This document shows, one piece after another, positions 51,649-59,924 of a DNA stretch of 64,000 bases; within the stretch, counting starts at the first letter, position 1; every line of letters starts with the position of its first letter. Under the pieces are notes generated by a model that was not told the origin of the DNA, made no database searches, and saw only the letters and a program-made list of their open reading frames with translations. The stretch covers positions 124,001-188,000 of the forward strand of contig CAZMTK010000002.1 of NCBI GenBank assembly GCA_964569245.1. The letters run 5' to 3'. The position numbers and the translations under genes are program-made. This DNA comes from JAAYTY01 sp964569245. Lineage in GTDB: Bacteria; Fermentibacterota; Fermentibacteria; Fermentibacterales; Fermentibacteraceae.

Positions 51649-52871
51649 AACAGCTCCTCCATGATAGCACCGAATGCACGGCCGGTTCTCTCCGCCGAGA
51701 AGCTCTCGCGCACAGAAGGCTCCCCCCATGGCAGCGGATCTCCTCCCCTGCTCCGGAGGAACTCCGAGAGCGAGATCAGAGCGGCCGCAACCGAAGCAGG
51801 GCTGCCTCTCTCGGAAATCCAGCCTCCGAGGCTCTCAAGCACGTTCCGGCACGCGCCCGGGAGGCATATCCCCATTATCGGCCGACCGGCTCCGATGTAG
51901 TCAACGAGTTTCGACGGGAGGAACACCCCTGATCCGGGATCCGATGGGGTGATAACGAGAAGGGCGTCAGCAGAGCTCATCAGATCGAGGCTGGCGAGAT
52001 ACGGAACGGAGGGGTGGAACGAAATCAGGCTCTCGGGCGGGCTCCCCAGCCGGGAGCCTTTCTGGACCGTGCCGAAGAATTCGAATCTGAGGTTTTCGAG
52101 CACCTCGCGCCTCTCCCGGCAGAGGAGCTCCAGGGCGTCCGCCAGATCGGAGGGCGTCCGCGATCCATAGAGGCTACCCAGGTGCCTGATCACGAGCGGG
52201 CCGCGATTCTTTCCCGCCGGCCTGCCGGCATAGAAGCGGCTCTCGAAGCCGTGGGGAGCCACACGGGACTTCTCGAGCAGGAATCGGCCGTGCCCAGCCA
52301 GCGTGAAATCCCTCATCTCGGAGCAGGGGAACACGAGCAGGTCCGCCGAGTTCAGAACCTGTTTCTCCAGCCGCCTGTGAAGCGAAGCTGCGGGGCGGAT
52401 GCGCCTGATCATCGGGTTGTTGGTCCATGGGTCGCCGAAGTAGGCAGCCCACTTCAGGCCAGGTATTCTTCGCCTGGCCTCGAGCCCGACGAGGTGGGCG
52501 CTCATGGGTGAAGCGAAGGTGACCAGAACGTCGCGGCAGGGATCGCACATCGAGACCACCCTGGCTGATGTCGGAAGAACCCATCTACGGTAGATGTCCG
52601 GAATCCAGACCAGCTGTTCGAGGGGAGTGCCGTAGATAGCCCTCCTGACGAGCAGGCTCAGCCGGGGCTCAACGAAGCCTACCGTGAAGATCCCCGATGC
52701 GCCCTCTTCAGCGATGCCAGCAAGTCCCGGGTCCGCTTCCCTTCCGTCGAAGCCCCTTATCACACTGAATTCGTGACCGCTGTACCTTAGGAGCCTCCAT
52801 ACGAGAACGGACATGGCGGCCTTCATTGGGGGATAGGCGAAGGATACCGCCAACAGCCTGTTTCTGCTCAA
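51645..52871 (-). CDS. GT-B glycosyltransferase
   Basis: About 408 residues. RLLAVSFAYPPMKAAMSVLV is a GT4-like start. LVGLEARRRIPGLKWAAYFGDPWTNNP and FLPSKLVDYIGAGRPIMGIC (donor-binding region) follow, with no normal E-x7-E. The start is uncertain: TTG 52871 has GGAGG ten bases upstream, while GTG 52880 is too close to it. It is the first gene of the operon with the flippase and GT4, divergent from the sugar-nucleotide operon. Confidence 0.82.
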   Translation of the reverse strand: MSRNRLLAVSFAYPPMKAAMSVLVWRLLRYSGHEFSVIRGFDGREADPGLAGIAEEGASGIFTVGFVEPRLSLLVRRAIYGTPLEQLVWIPDIYRRWVLPTSARVVSMCDPCRDVLVTFASPMSAHLVGLEARRRIPGLKWAAYFGDPWTNNPMIRRIRPAASLHRRLEKQVLNSADLLVFPCSEMRDFTLAGHGRFLLEKSRVAPHGFESRFYAGRPAGKNRGPLVIRHLGSLYGSRTPSDLADALELLCRERREVLENLRFEFFGTVQKGSRLGSPPESLISFHPSVPYLASLDLMSSADALLVITPSDPGSGVFLPSKLVDYIGAGRPIMGICLPGACRNVLESLGGWISERGSPASVAAALISLSEFLRSRGGDPLPWGEPSVRESFSAERTGRAFGAIMEELF

Positions 52872-52920
52872 GCCGCTCACGCCTCCGACAGTGGCCGTAT
52901 GCAAGAGAACGACATGGCAA

Positions 52921-52926
52921 TATAAT
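52921..52926 (+). promoter_or_regulatory. TATAAT -10 box for the deoxy-amino-sugar operon
   Basis: A perfect TATAAT, followed by CCTG as at 35749, lies about 113 bases before the TTG start of the RmlD-like gene in the divergent region. No clear -35. Confidence 0.45.
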
Positions 52927-53038
52927 CCTGCACCGGTCGAAAGGCCGGATGACTGTCGTCCGGCTCCTCGAGAGAGGCGGAACCCACGCCCCGGCTGGAG
53001 CGCGGCATTCCGGAACGCAGCCAGGGAGGTCTCGGGCA

Positions 53039-53959
53039 TTGGCAGACAGGCAGGACGGTGTGCTGGTGCTGGGCGGCAGCGGAATGCTTGGCCACAAGAT
53101 GCTGGAGGTGCTGTCCGGACGCTTCAGAACCTGTGGGACTTTCCGGGAGGAACCAGGCGCCGCTCTGCATCCTGCGGACTTCTACGGACGTTTCGAAGGC
53201 AGCGCCCTGATAAGGGGTGTCGACGCGCGCAGATTCGAGACTGTCGAGAAGTGCATCACCATGCTCTCCCCGGCGGTGGTGGTGAACTGCATCGGTGTGA
53301 TCAGGCAGATTCCCGAGGCGTCTGATCCGATAGTCTCGATCGAGATCAACTCCCTGTTCCCCCACAGGCTCGCGGAGATGTGCAGGCGGCGCGGGGCGCG
53401 GCTGATCCATATAGGAACCGACTGCGTCTTCTCCGGGCTCAGGGGTTCCTACACCGAGGACGACCCCCCCGACGCGAAGGATCTCTATGGCCGTTCCAAG
53501 GCTCTGGGCGAGCCGCTTCTCGAGGGGTGCCTCACTCTCAGAACCTCGATCATCGGGCGTGAGCTAAGGAGATCCACCGGACTGCTCGAGTGGTTCCTCT
53601 CCTGCAGGGGCGGAACCGCCAGAGGCTTCACCAGATCTGTCTGGAGCGGCCTGACGACACAGGCCTTCTCCGAAGTCGTGGCCGACATCATCGGGCTGAA
53701 GCCCTCGCTGGAAGGTCTCTACCACGTATCCTCCGAGCCGGTGTCCAAGTACACCCTGCTGGAGATGGTCAGCCGCATTCTGGATCTCGGCATTGATGTC
53801 GTTCCGGCTGCCGGGCCGGCGGAGGACCGAAGCCTCTCAGGAGAGAAGTTCACACGGGAGACAGGAATCGGAGTGCCTCCGCTGGAGCAGATGATCACGT
53901 CCCTGAGGGGTGACATCGAGAGATACGACGAATGGAGAGGACGCCATGAAGGTGCTTGA
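53039..53959 (+). CDS. RmlD-like 4-keto-sugar reductase (WbvR-type candidate)
   Basis: 306 residues. LVLGGSGMLGHKMLEVL gives the Rossmann motif, VVNCIGVIRQ and IHIGTDCVFSGLRGSYTEDD are RmlD-like, and catalytic Tyr/Lys are in LYGRSKALGE. It lacks the C-terminal cupin of CapF/FnlB. With the two following genes it matches the WbvR-WbvB-WbvD arrangement for UDP-L-RhaNAc/UDP-L-QuiNAc (inference from family order). TTG 53039 has GGGAGG nine bases upstream and gives the usual RmlD length. Confidence 0.85.
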   Translation: MADRQDGVLVLGGSGMLGHKMLEVLSGRFRTCGTFREEPGAALHPADFYGRFEGSALIRGVDARRFETVEKCITMLSPAVVVNCIGVIRQIPEASDPIVSIEINSLFPHRLAEMCRRRGARLIHIGTDCVFSGLRGSYTEDDPPDAKDLYGRSKALGEPLLEGCLTLRTSIIGRELRRSTGLLEWFLSCRGGTARGFTRSVWSGLTTQAFSEVVADIIGLKPSLEGLYHVSSEPVSKYTLLEMVSRILDLGIDVVPAAGPAEDRSLSGEKFTRETGIGVPPLEQMITSLRGDIERYDEWRGRHEGA

Positions 53960-55013
53960 GGGGAAGAGGGTCCTCGTCACGGGGGGCACGGGCTCCCTTG
54001 GACAGGTGCTCGTCAGGAGGCTTCTCTCGGGCGAGATGGGGATGCCCGCCAAGATCGTGGTGTTCTCTCGGGACGAGGCCAAGCAGCATTTCATGCGGGT
54101 GGAATACGCGAACAGGGCTGCGCCCACTGACGAGATCATCTTCGAGAATTCCAGGCGGCTGCTCGAGTTCAGGATAGGCGATGTGCGCGACTTTCACTCT
54201 GTCGCATCCGCGCTCCAGGATGCCGACGTAGTGTTCAACGCGGCAGCACTGAAGCAGGTTCCGACCTGCGAGTACTTCCCGTTCGAGGCAGTGCAGACCA
54301 ACGTCTGCGGACCCGAGAACATTGTCAGAGCCATCCAGGAGCACCGGCTCCGCGTTGATACCGTGGTCGGCATCTCGACGGACAAGGCATGCAAGCCCGT
54401 GAACGTCATGGGCATGACGAAGGCCATTCAGGAGAGGATTCTTCTCCAGGGAAGCATGCGATGCCCGGGCACGCGCTTCGTCTGCGTCAGGTATGGGAAC
54501 GTCCTCGCCTCGCGGGGTTCGGTCATCCCACTTTTCCTTGAACAGATCCGAACCGGAGGCCCGGTGACGATCACCACCCCGGAGATGACACGGTTCCTCC
54601 TCAGCCTCGACGACGCTGTCGACGCAATCTTCGCCGCAGTGCGGGACGGTTCACCCGGGGAGACCTGGGTGCCTCGGGTCCCTTCCGCGAGGATGACCGA
54701 TCTGGCCGCCGTCCTGATCGGCGAAAGGCCGGTGTCCGTCGTGACGACGGGGATCAGACCCGGAGAGAAGGTCCATGAGATACTGGTTTCCGAGGAGGAG
54801 ATTTCGAGGACGGTGGAGAGGGGCGAGCGGTTCTACGCCATTGCCTCGATACTGCCCGAAGTAAGGAACGAGCCTCTCAGGGGAGCACTGATCGCCGGGG
54901 AATACAGTTCAGCAGCCTCGCTCGTGGACAGGTCGCAGCTAAGAACTCTCCTGCTGCAGCACGGGCTGATGCCCGACCAGGTTGACGGGCAGGACGCGGA
55001 GCTCCTCCGGTGA
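53946..55013 (+). CDS. UDP-GlcNAc C4,6-dehydratase/C5-epimerase-like (WbjB/CapE/FnlA family)
   Basis: 355 residues. VLVTGGTGSLGQVLVRRLL and VVFSRDEAKQHFMR start the family. NAAALKQVPTCEYFPFEAVQTN and STDKACKPVNVMGMTKA contain the catalytic region, with Met-Gly-x-x-Lys in place of Tyr-x3-Lys, as in short-chain dehydratases of the CapE/PseB type. YGNVLASRGSVIPLF follows. It would make the 4-keto-L-sugar from UDP-GlcNAc. Its ATG (GGAGAGG upstream) lies 14 bases inside the preceding gene. Confidence 0.92.
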   Translation: MKVLEGKRVLVTGGTGSLGQVLVRRLLSGEMGMPAKIVVFSRDEAKQHFMRVEYANRAAPTDEIIFENSRRLLEFRIGDVRDFHSVASALQDADVVFNAAALKQVPTCEYFPFEAVQTNVCGPENIVRAIQEHRLRVDTVVGISTDKACKPVNVMGMTKAIQERILLQGSMRCPGTRFVCVRYGNVLASRGSVIPLFLEQIRTGGPVTITTPEMTRFLLSLDDAVDAIFAAVRDGSPGETWVPRVPSARMTDLAAVLIGERPVSVVTTGIRPGEKVHEILVSEEEISRTVERGERFYAIASILPEVRNEPLRGALIAGEYSSAASLVDRSQLRTLLLQHGLMPDQVDGQDAELLR

Positions 55014-56107
55014 GAATAGCTACGGTTCTCGGAACAAGGCCTGAGATCATCAGGCTCTCCGTTCTCATTCCGAAGCTCGATAGCCTCTGCGAGCACCAGC
55101 TGATCCACACCGGGCAGAACGCCGACCCGCTTCTCAGCGATGTCTTCTTCTCGGAGCTCGGAATCCGAAGGCCTGATGTCAGTCTCGGAGCTGACGCCTT
55201 CAGCCCGGGGCGGCAGGTAGGGAGGATCCTCGAGGGATGCGAGAGCGTCTTCAAGAAGACGCCTCCGGACAGGCTGCTGGTCCTCGGGGATACGAACAGC
55301 GCCTTGTCCGCCTTCATCGCGAAGCGAATGGGAATCCCGGTCTATCACATGGAGGCGGGAAACCGCTGCTTTGACGACCGGGTTCCCGAGGAGGTCAACC
55401 GCAGGGTTGTGGACGTGTGCAGCGACGTTCTGCTGCCCTACACGGAACGCAGCAGGGCCAACCTGCTCCGCGAGGGGATACACCCTGAAAGGATCCTCGT
55501 GACCGGCAACCCGATTCTCGAAGTTCTCGAGAGCAGGAAGCGCGAGGTGGGCTCTTCCAGGGTGCTCGAGAGACTGGGGCTCGAGCCCGGCAGGTACTTT
55601 CTTGTTACTGTGCACAGGGCGGAGAACGTTGACAGCGAGGAAAGGCTCCGCAGCGTGGTTGCTGCTCTCGAGGCGGTCCGCAGAGAGCACGGCATGCCGT
55701 TGATAGTGAGCACCCATCCCCGTACGAGGGACAGGATGTCCAGGATGTCCCTGCTCTCGACGGATTCCGAGATCCGCTTCCTGGAGCCATTCGGCCTCTT
55801 CGACTTCGTCATGCTCGAGAAGAACGCCCGCTGCGTACTGTCCGACAGCGGGACGGTGCAGGAGGAGTGCTGCATCATGCGTATCCCCTGCGTCACCCTC
55901 AGGGACGTCACCGAGCGCCCGGAGACCGTCGAGTGCGGCAGCAACATCCTTGCCGGCGTGAATCCGGAGAGAGTCGCCGGATGTCTGCGGACGGCCCTGG
56001 GTCGCACCCCGTCCTGGACCCCGCCGCCGGAGTACACGAGGACGGACGTCTCGGACACGGTGGCAGCGATCCTGCTTTCGGACCTGCCATCCCCGGTCCG
56101 GAGCTGA
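55010..56107 (+). CDS. Non-hydrolysing UDP-GlcNAc 2-epimerase family (WecB/WbvD/CapG)
   Basis: 365 residues. MRIATVLGTRPEIIRLSVLI, LIHTGQN, LVLGDTNSALSAFIAKR with MGIPVYHMEAGNRCFDDRVPEE, VTGNPILE, VTVHRAENVD and LSDSGTVQEECCIMRIPC are all standard. In this context it likely epimerises C2 of the UDP-L-deoxy-amino sugar made by the two preceding enzymes rather than UDP-GlcNAc. The GTG overlaps the preceding stop (GTGA). Confidence 0.93.
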   Translation: MRIATVLGTRPEIIRLSVLIPKLDSLCEHQLIHTGQNADPLLSDVFFSELGIRRPDVSLGADAFSPGRQVGRILEGCESVFKKTPPDRLLVLGDTNSALSAFIAKRMGIPVYHMEAGNRCFDDRVPEEVNRRVVDVCSDVLLPYTERSRANLLREGIHPERILVTGNPILEVLESRKREVGSSRVLERLGLEPGRYFLVTVHRAENVDSEERLRSVVAALEAVRREHGMPLIVSTHPRTRDRMSRMSLLSTDSEIRFLEPFGLFDFVMLEKNARCVLSDSGTVQEECCIMRIPCVTLRDVTERPETVECGSNILAGVNPERVAGCLRTALGRTPSWTPPPEYTRTDVSDTVAAILLSDLPSPVRS

Positions 56108-56116
56108 CGGGGGATC

Positions 56117-57376
56117 TTGCCAGCCCTTCTCAGCTACGCCCTCCTCGCTGCAGGGATCTTTGCGGGTCTTGCCTCGTTCGCCTCCTCCAGGGCGAGGCTC
56201 CTCTTGTTCTACGCGCTTATGTTCATGACGATGGGCGGTGTGCAGCTCGAAGTGCCGCTTCTCGGAGGGGGCATGCGCTCCTTGCTCGCACTGCTTCTTC
56301 TGATCGCATCCCGCAGGACAGTCGCCTCTGCCGTCTACTGGCTCAAGGAAGCCCGGATACTCAATTCAGCCATTGCTCTGGCTTCCTACCTCGCCGCCTC
56401 GAACCTGCTCCTCAGCTTCGCTCCCTCGTTCAAGACGCAGTTCGAGAACACCGGCAACTTCATCTTCTTCCTGCTATGCGTTGCGTTCATGCTTTCCGCC
56501 ACCCCTCGACAGGTGATCTGGCTCCTCGTGGTCATGTGCCTGGGGCTGTTCTCCAACATCCTGGCCTATATGCCCAGGTGGCTGCCGTTCATGAGCGGGG
56601 TAACGGTGTTCGGCCCTGTTCCCCACTACCAGGAGCCGGCAGGAAGCGGGCTGCTTCTCCTTCCGCTGCTGCTGATGGCCATCCACCAGGGGCGGCGTGC
56701 CTGGATCCGACTTCTGGCGTTGGGCACCCTCGGATTCGTCACGGTGGCGACCTTCATCACCGGAGCCAGGACACCCATGGCGGCATACATGCTCGTGCTG
56801 ATGCTCTACAGGAGGAGGCTTTGGTGGGCAGTACTGGTGCTGTTGACCGGCGTTTTCGCGTTCTCCCTGATGCCCGAGACCACTCAGACGCAGAGGATGA
56901 TAGATCGAATCCAGCAGCTGTCTGTCGCTGCGAGAACCGGCACCCTGAGAGAGAACCCCGATGCGGGGATGAGGCTGGAAAACATACGGATCGCCCTCAA
57001 CGGGTTTTCCGAGAAGCCCGTCTTCGGATGGGGCGTGGGATCCTGGTATGCATACCGCCAGCAGATGACTGGCATTATCGGATACGAGCTCTCCGCGCAC
57101 AGCGGGTGGGCGCTGCTGCTCTTCGAGACGGGCATCGTCGGCACCATCCTCTACCTATTCTTCATCAGCTGCTGCATCCGGGGATTGCAGAAGAGGTTCA
57201 CTGACAGCCTGCACGAGAACATCGGGCACGCAGCCCTCCTCTCCATCGCATCGATCCTGGTAGTAAGCCTCGGGGGCGACACACTGCTCAAGAGAGGCTC
57301 CTTCACCCTGTTCAGCCTGGCCGCGTACAGCAGGTGCCAGGGGCTCAGATTGAGGCTGTCGGAGAGCGACGAGTGA
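56117..57376 (+). CDS. O-antigen polymerase/ligase-like membrane protein (Wzy_C family)
   Basis: 419 residues with 10-12 helices. The large periplasmic loop region contains GARTPMAAYMLVLML, RENPDAGMRLENIRIALNGF with SEKPVFGWGVGSWY and then HSGWALLLFETGIVG, which is the Wzy_C/WaaL signature (with the conserved His). It would polymerise repeat units or attach them to a lipid or protein. Start TTG with GGGGGA just upstream, 9 bases after the epimerase stop. Confidence 0.87.
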   Translation: MPALLSYALLAAGIFAGLASFASSRARLLLFYALMFMTMGGVQLEVPLLGGGMRSLLALLLLIASRRTVASAVYWLKEARILNSAIALASYLAASNLLLSFAPSFKTQFENTGNFIFFLLCVAFMLSATPRQVIWLLVVMCLGLFSNILAYMPRWLPFMSGVTVFGPVPHYQEPAGSGLLLLPLLLMAIHQGRRAWIRLLALGTLGFVTVATFITGARTPMAAYMLVLMLYRRRLWWAVLVLLTGVFAFSLMPETTQTQRMIDRIQQLSVAARTGTLRENPDAGMRLENIRIALNGFSEKPVFGWGVGSWYAYRQQMTGIIGYELSAHSGWALLLFETGIVGTILYLFFISCCIRGLQKRFTDSLHENIGHAALLSIASILVVSLGGDTLLKRGSFTLFSLAAYSRCQGLRLRLSESDE

Positions 57377-58677
57377 CTCTCGGTTCTCCAGAGAAGGCAG
57401 GTCTGCCGGGAAGACTGGGCATCACCGCCCTGATCGGGCTCTTCATCCTGAGAATTCTTCTCGTTCTCTTCGCCGGCCGTCCATGGAACGTCGAATCATG
57501 GACTTCATGGACGATGGAGCCCGATTCCCATACCTATCTCGCGCTCGCATCGGACATCTCCGATGGAGTCCAGGACAGCGTCTCTACTAGGACTCCTGGC
57601 TATCCCGCCCTGCTCGCTGCCTTTTCGGCGCTGGAACCAGGCAGCACCCTTCCCGTCGTCCTGCTGCAGCAGATCGCCGACCTGGCCACGGCCCTCCTGA
57701 TAGGGGCGATGACAGCAGGGACGGGATGCCGCCACTGGTGGACGGCATCCGCGTGCTGGCTCCTACTCCCTGCAGCCGCGGCTACTTCGTCCAGGATTCT
57801 GCCCGACACCCTGCTCGCAACGGTCTCGGCGGCAGTCTGTCTCTTGTGGCTGAAGTGGGCCTCCAGCCCCAGCCACAGGCGCCTCGCGGCAGCATACGGC
57901 GGAATCGGCCTTCTGCTGTCCGCGGGCGCCCTGATCAAGCCCGTGTTCCTCTTCGCCCCCGCGGTCTTCGTGATCATGATCCCCTTCACGAAGGTGCGCT
58001 CCTTCTCTGCAAGGGCGGCTGCGGTCCTCCTCATGCTCCTTGTGTTCTCGGCCGGATCTCTGGTCTGGCGCATGCACAACAGGGACTCGTTCGGTATGGA
58101 CGCCATATCTGCACAGGACGGCTACGAGCAGGCGGGCAGGATCTGGGTTCTGACGGGCCGTGCCACGCAGATGGAGTTCCTCACATCGGTCAGGGACAGC
58201 GTCGATTCGCTGTCGAGCGTCGATGGCAGGATAGACTACGACCTGCGCAGCAGGATCTACCGCCACATGGCCATGGACGAACTCCGGCGGCACCCGGCCG
58301 CCGTGATCGTACCGCACCTCTCGAGCTGGCCGCGGTTCTTCTCCACGGGAGTAGGGAACACGATGAGGTATCTGGGTCTGGCTCGGGGCGAGCCTGCAGA
58401 GACACTGTTGAAGGCGGCCTCCGCGCTGTTCATACTCTCGATTCCGGCGGGTTTCGCACTGGGGGTGGCCGTTCGACAGGTCCGCAGGAAACTCGGCGTC
58501 CTTCTTCCTCTGGCTGGGGCATGGATGGTTGTGATGGCGATCGTTCACGGACCCCTCGCTGGACCGCGCTACGGGTTGACCTTCCTGCCCGTGCTCTGCG
58601 CTGCGGGGATCGCCTCTCTCTGCCTTCTGACCAGCTCCTGGAGAGAGACCAGGACGAAGGGTACAAGCGCCCAGTAG
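57373..58677 (+). CDS. GT39-like polytopic membrane protein (paralogue A)
   Basis: 434 residues. An opening helix is followed by the loop EPDSHTYLALASDISDGVQD and the TPGYPALLAAFSAL segment, typical of GT39/GT83 lipid-linked sugar transferases (Asp in the first loop). About 9-10 helices; the C-terminus is PLAGPRYGLTFLPVLCAAG. It is paralogous to the two minus-strand genes that follow. GTG overlaps the Wzy stop (GTGA). Its last 109 bases overlap, antiparallel, the end of paralogue B. Confidence 0.85.
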   Translation: MTLGSPEKAGLPGRLGITALIGLFILRILLVLFAGRPWNVESWTSWTMEPDSHTYLALASDISDGVQDSVSTRTPGYPALLAAFSALEPGSTLPVVLLQQIADLATALLIGAMTAGTGCRHWWTASACWLLLPAAAATSSRILPDTLLATVSAAVCLLWLKWASSPSHRRLAAAYGGIGLLLSAGALIKPVFLFAPAVFVIMIPFTKVRSFSARAAAVLLMLLVFSAGSLVWRMHNRDSFGMDAISAQDGYEQAGRIWVLTGRATQMEFLTSVRDSVDSLSSVDGRIDYDLRSRIYRHMAMDELRRHPAAVIVPHLSSWPRFFSTGVGNTMRYLGLARGEPAETLLKAASALFILSIPAGFALGVAVRQVRRKLGVLLPLAGAWMVVMAIVHGPLAGPRYGLTFLPVLCAAGIASLCLLTSSWRETRTKGTSAQ

Positions 58678-59924
58678 AACATCAGGCCGTACCTGAACGA
58701 CGCGATGGGACCGATCACCGGCACGGAGTACAGGAACCAAGCCAAGCCGAGCCAGAACAGGCTGCCCAGCCTCTTCCGCACCGCGCCAGACAGGAGGGAC
58801 GCGAGCAGTCCCAGGCCTAGTAGAGACTGAGGAACGGAAGTTACAATGACCCACCAGAGAGGCTTCTCGTCGTCGGAGGTCATGCCCAGGTATGGCTGGT
58901 GGCCGTCGAAATTCACGAAGAACTTAGGCCAGCGACTGAGCTCGAAGTAGGCTACGCGGAGAGGATTCGACAGTATCGCCTCGCGCGTCACCGCCCTGAA
59001 AACGCTGTCTCTCTTCCCGTAGTCTATCTCGCCGTCGACAGCGGAAAGAGCCTCCAGACTGTCCCTGAACATCCAGAACGTCGCGCCGCCCACGCCGAGA
59101 CCCCGGTAGTCCGCAATCTGGACCATCCTGCCCATCGGCTCCAGGGCATCCTGCGTGGTCATTCCCGGGAGGCCGAAGGCCGACATGTTGTGGGCTCTGA
59201 CAGCCAGGTATGCGGAGGCACATGCTGCGGCCACGACTGCGGCGAACAGCCCCCTCCTCAGCCGCCCTGGACGGGGGATGAACACCAGGGCCACGTACAC
59301 GGAGGGAGCGTACAGCAGCACGGGCTTCAAGAGCAGGCCCGCAGCGAAGCAGAGACCGGCCAGGAGGCCTTTCGACAGCGCTCTCGCCGTGCCGGGCGAT
59401 TCGGAGGTCCGCAGCCACAGGAGTCCGGACATGGCGATCAGCATTGATACCACTATGTCCGGGATCAGGTAGGAGGAATAGATGACGCCGGACGGCAGAA
59501 GGAGATAGAAGGCTCCGGCGAGGAGCGACCAGGGCCTTCCGAGAAGGGGAAGGGCGGCCAGGCTCACGATCAATGCCGTGGCGAGGTCGGAGAGCTGCTG
59601 GAGAAGGATTGTCGCCGTCCAGTCGGGTCCTGCCAGTCCGCGGGTCGTGAGCATCATGAGGGGATAGCCCGGGAGGCGGTAGAGGGGCTCGTCCTGGCGG
59701 CCGTCCGACAGGTCCTCGGCGGCGTGGAGGTACGAATAGCTGTCCGAGTAGAGGATCCTACCCTCCCAGCCGGCGCTGCCGGGCCGCCCGATCAGGAGGA
59801 TCCCGGCGACACGCACGAGAAATGCCAGAGCCAGCAGGGTGCCTGCCCGGTGCGCAGCGCTCACGGTCTTTCGCTCTTTCGTCGTCGTGAGGGGGCGGTC
59901 GCAGTTCCGGCTATGGATCAGCAT
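58569..59924 (-). CDS. GT39-like polytopic membrane protein (paralogue B)
   Basis: 451 residues. First loop YSDSYSYLHAAEDLSDGRQD, then RLPGYPLMMLTTRG, QQLSDLATALIVSLA and a C-terminal PIASFRYGLMFYWALVPFVL, all parallel to paralogue A. The ATG at 59924 overlaps the upstream paralogue C by seven bases, with AGGGA before it. A long in-frame extension inside paralogue C is discarded. The 109-bp antiparallel overlap covers its last 35 codons. Confidence 0.85.
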   Translation of the reverse strand: MLIHSRNCDRPLTTTKERKTVSAAHRAGTLLALAFLVRVAGILLIGRPGSAGWEGRILYSDSYSYLHAAEDLSDGRQDEPLYRLPGYPLMMLTTRGLAGPDWTATILLQQLSDLATALIVSLAALPLLGRPWSLLAGAFYLLLPSGVIYSSYLIPDIVVSMLIAMSGLLWLRTSESPGTARALSKGLLAGLCFAAGLLLKPVLLYAPSVYVALVFIPRPGRLRRGLFAAVVAAACASAYLAVRAHNMSAFGLPGMTTQDALEPMGRMVQIADYRGLGVGGATFWMFRDSLEALSAVDGEIDYGKRDSVFRAVTREAILSNPLRVAYFELSRWPKFFVNFDGHQPYLGMTSDDEKPLWWVIVTSVPQSLLGLGLLASLLSGAVRKRLGSLFWLGLAWFLYSVPVIGPIASFRYGLMFYWALVPFVLVSLQELVRRQREAIPAAQSTGRKVNP

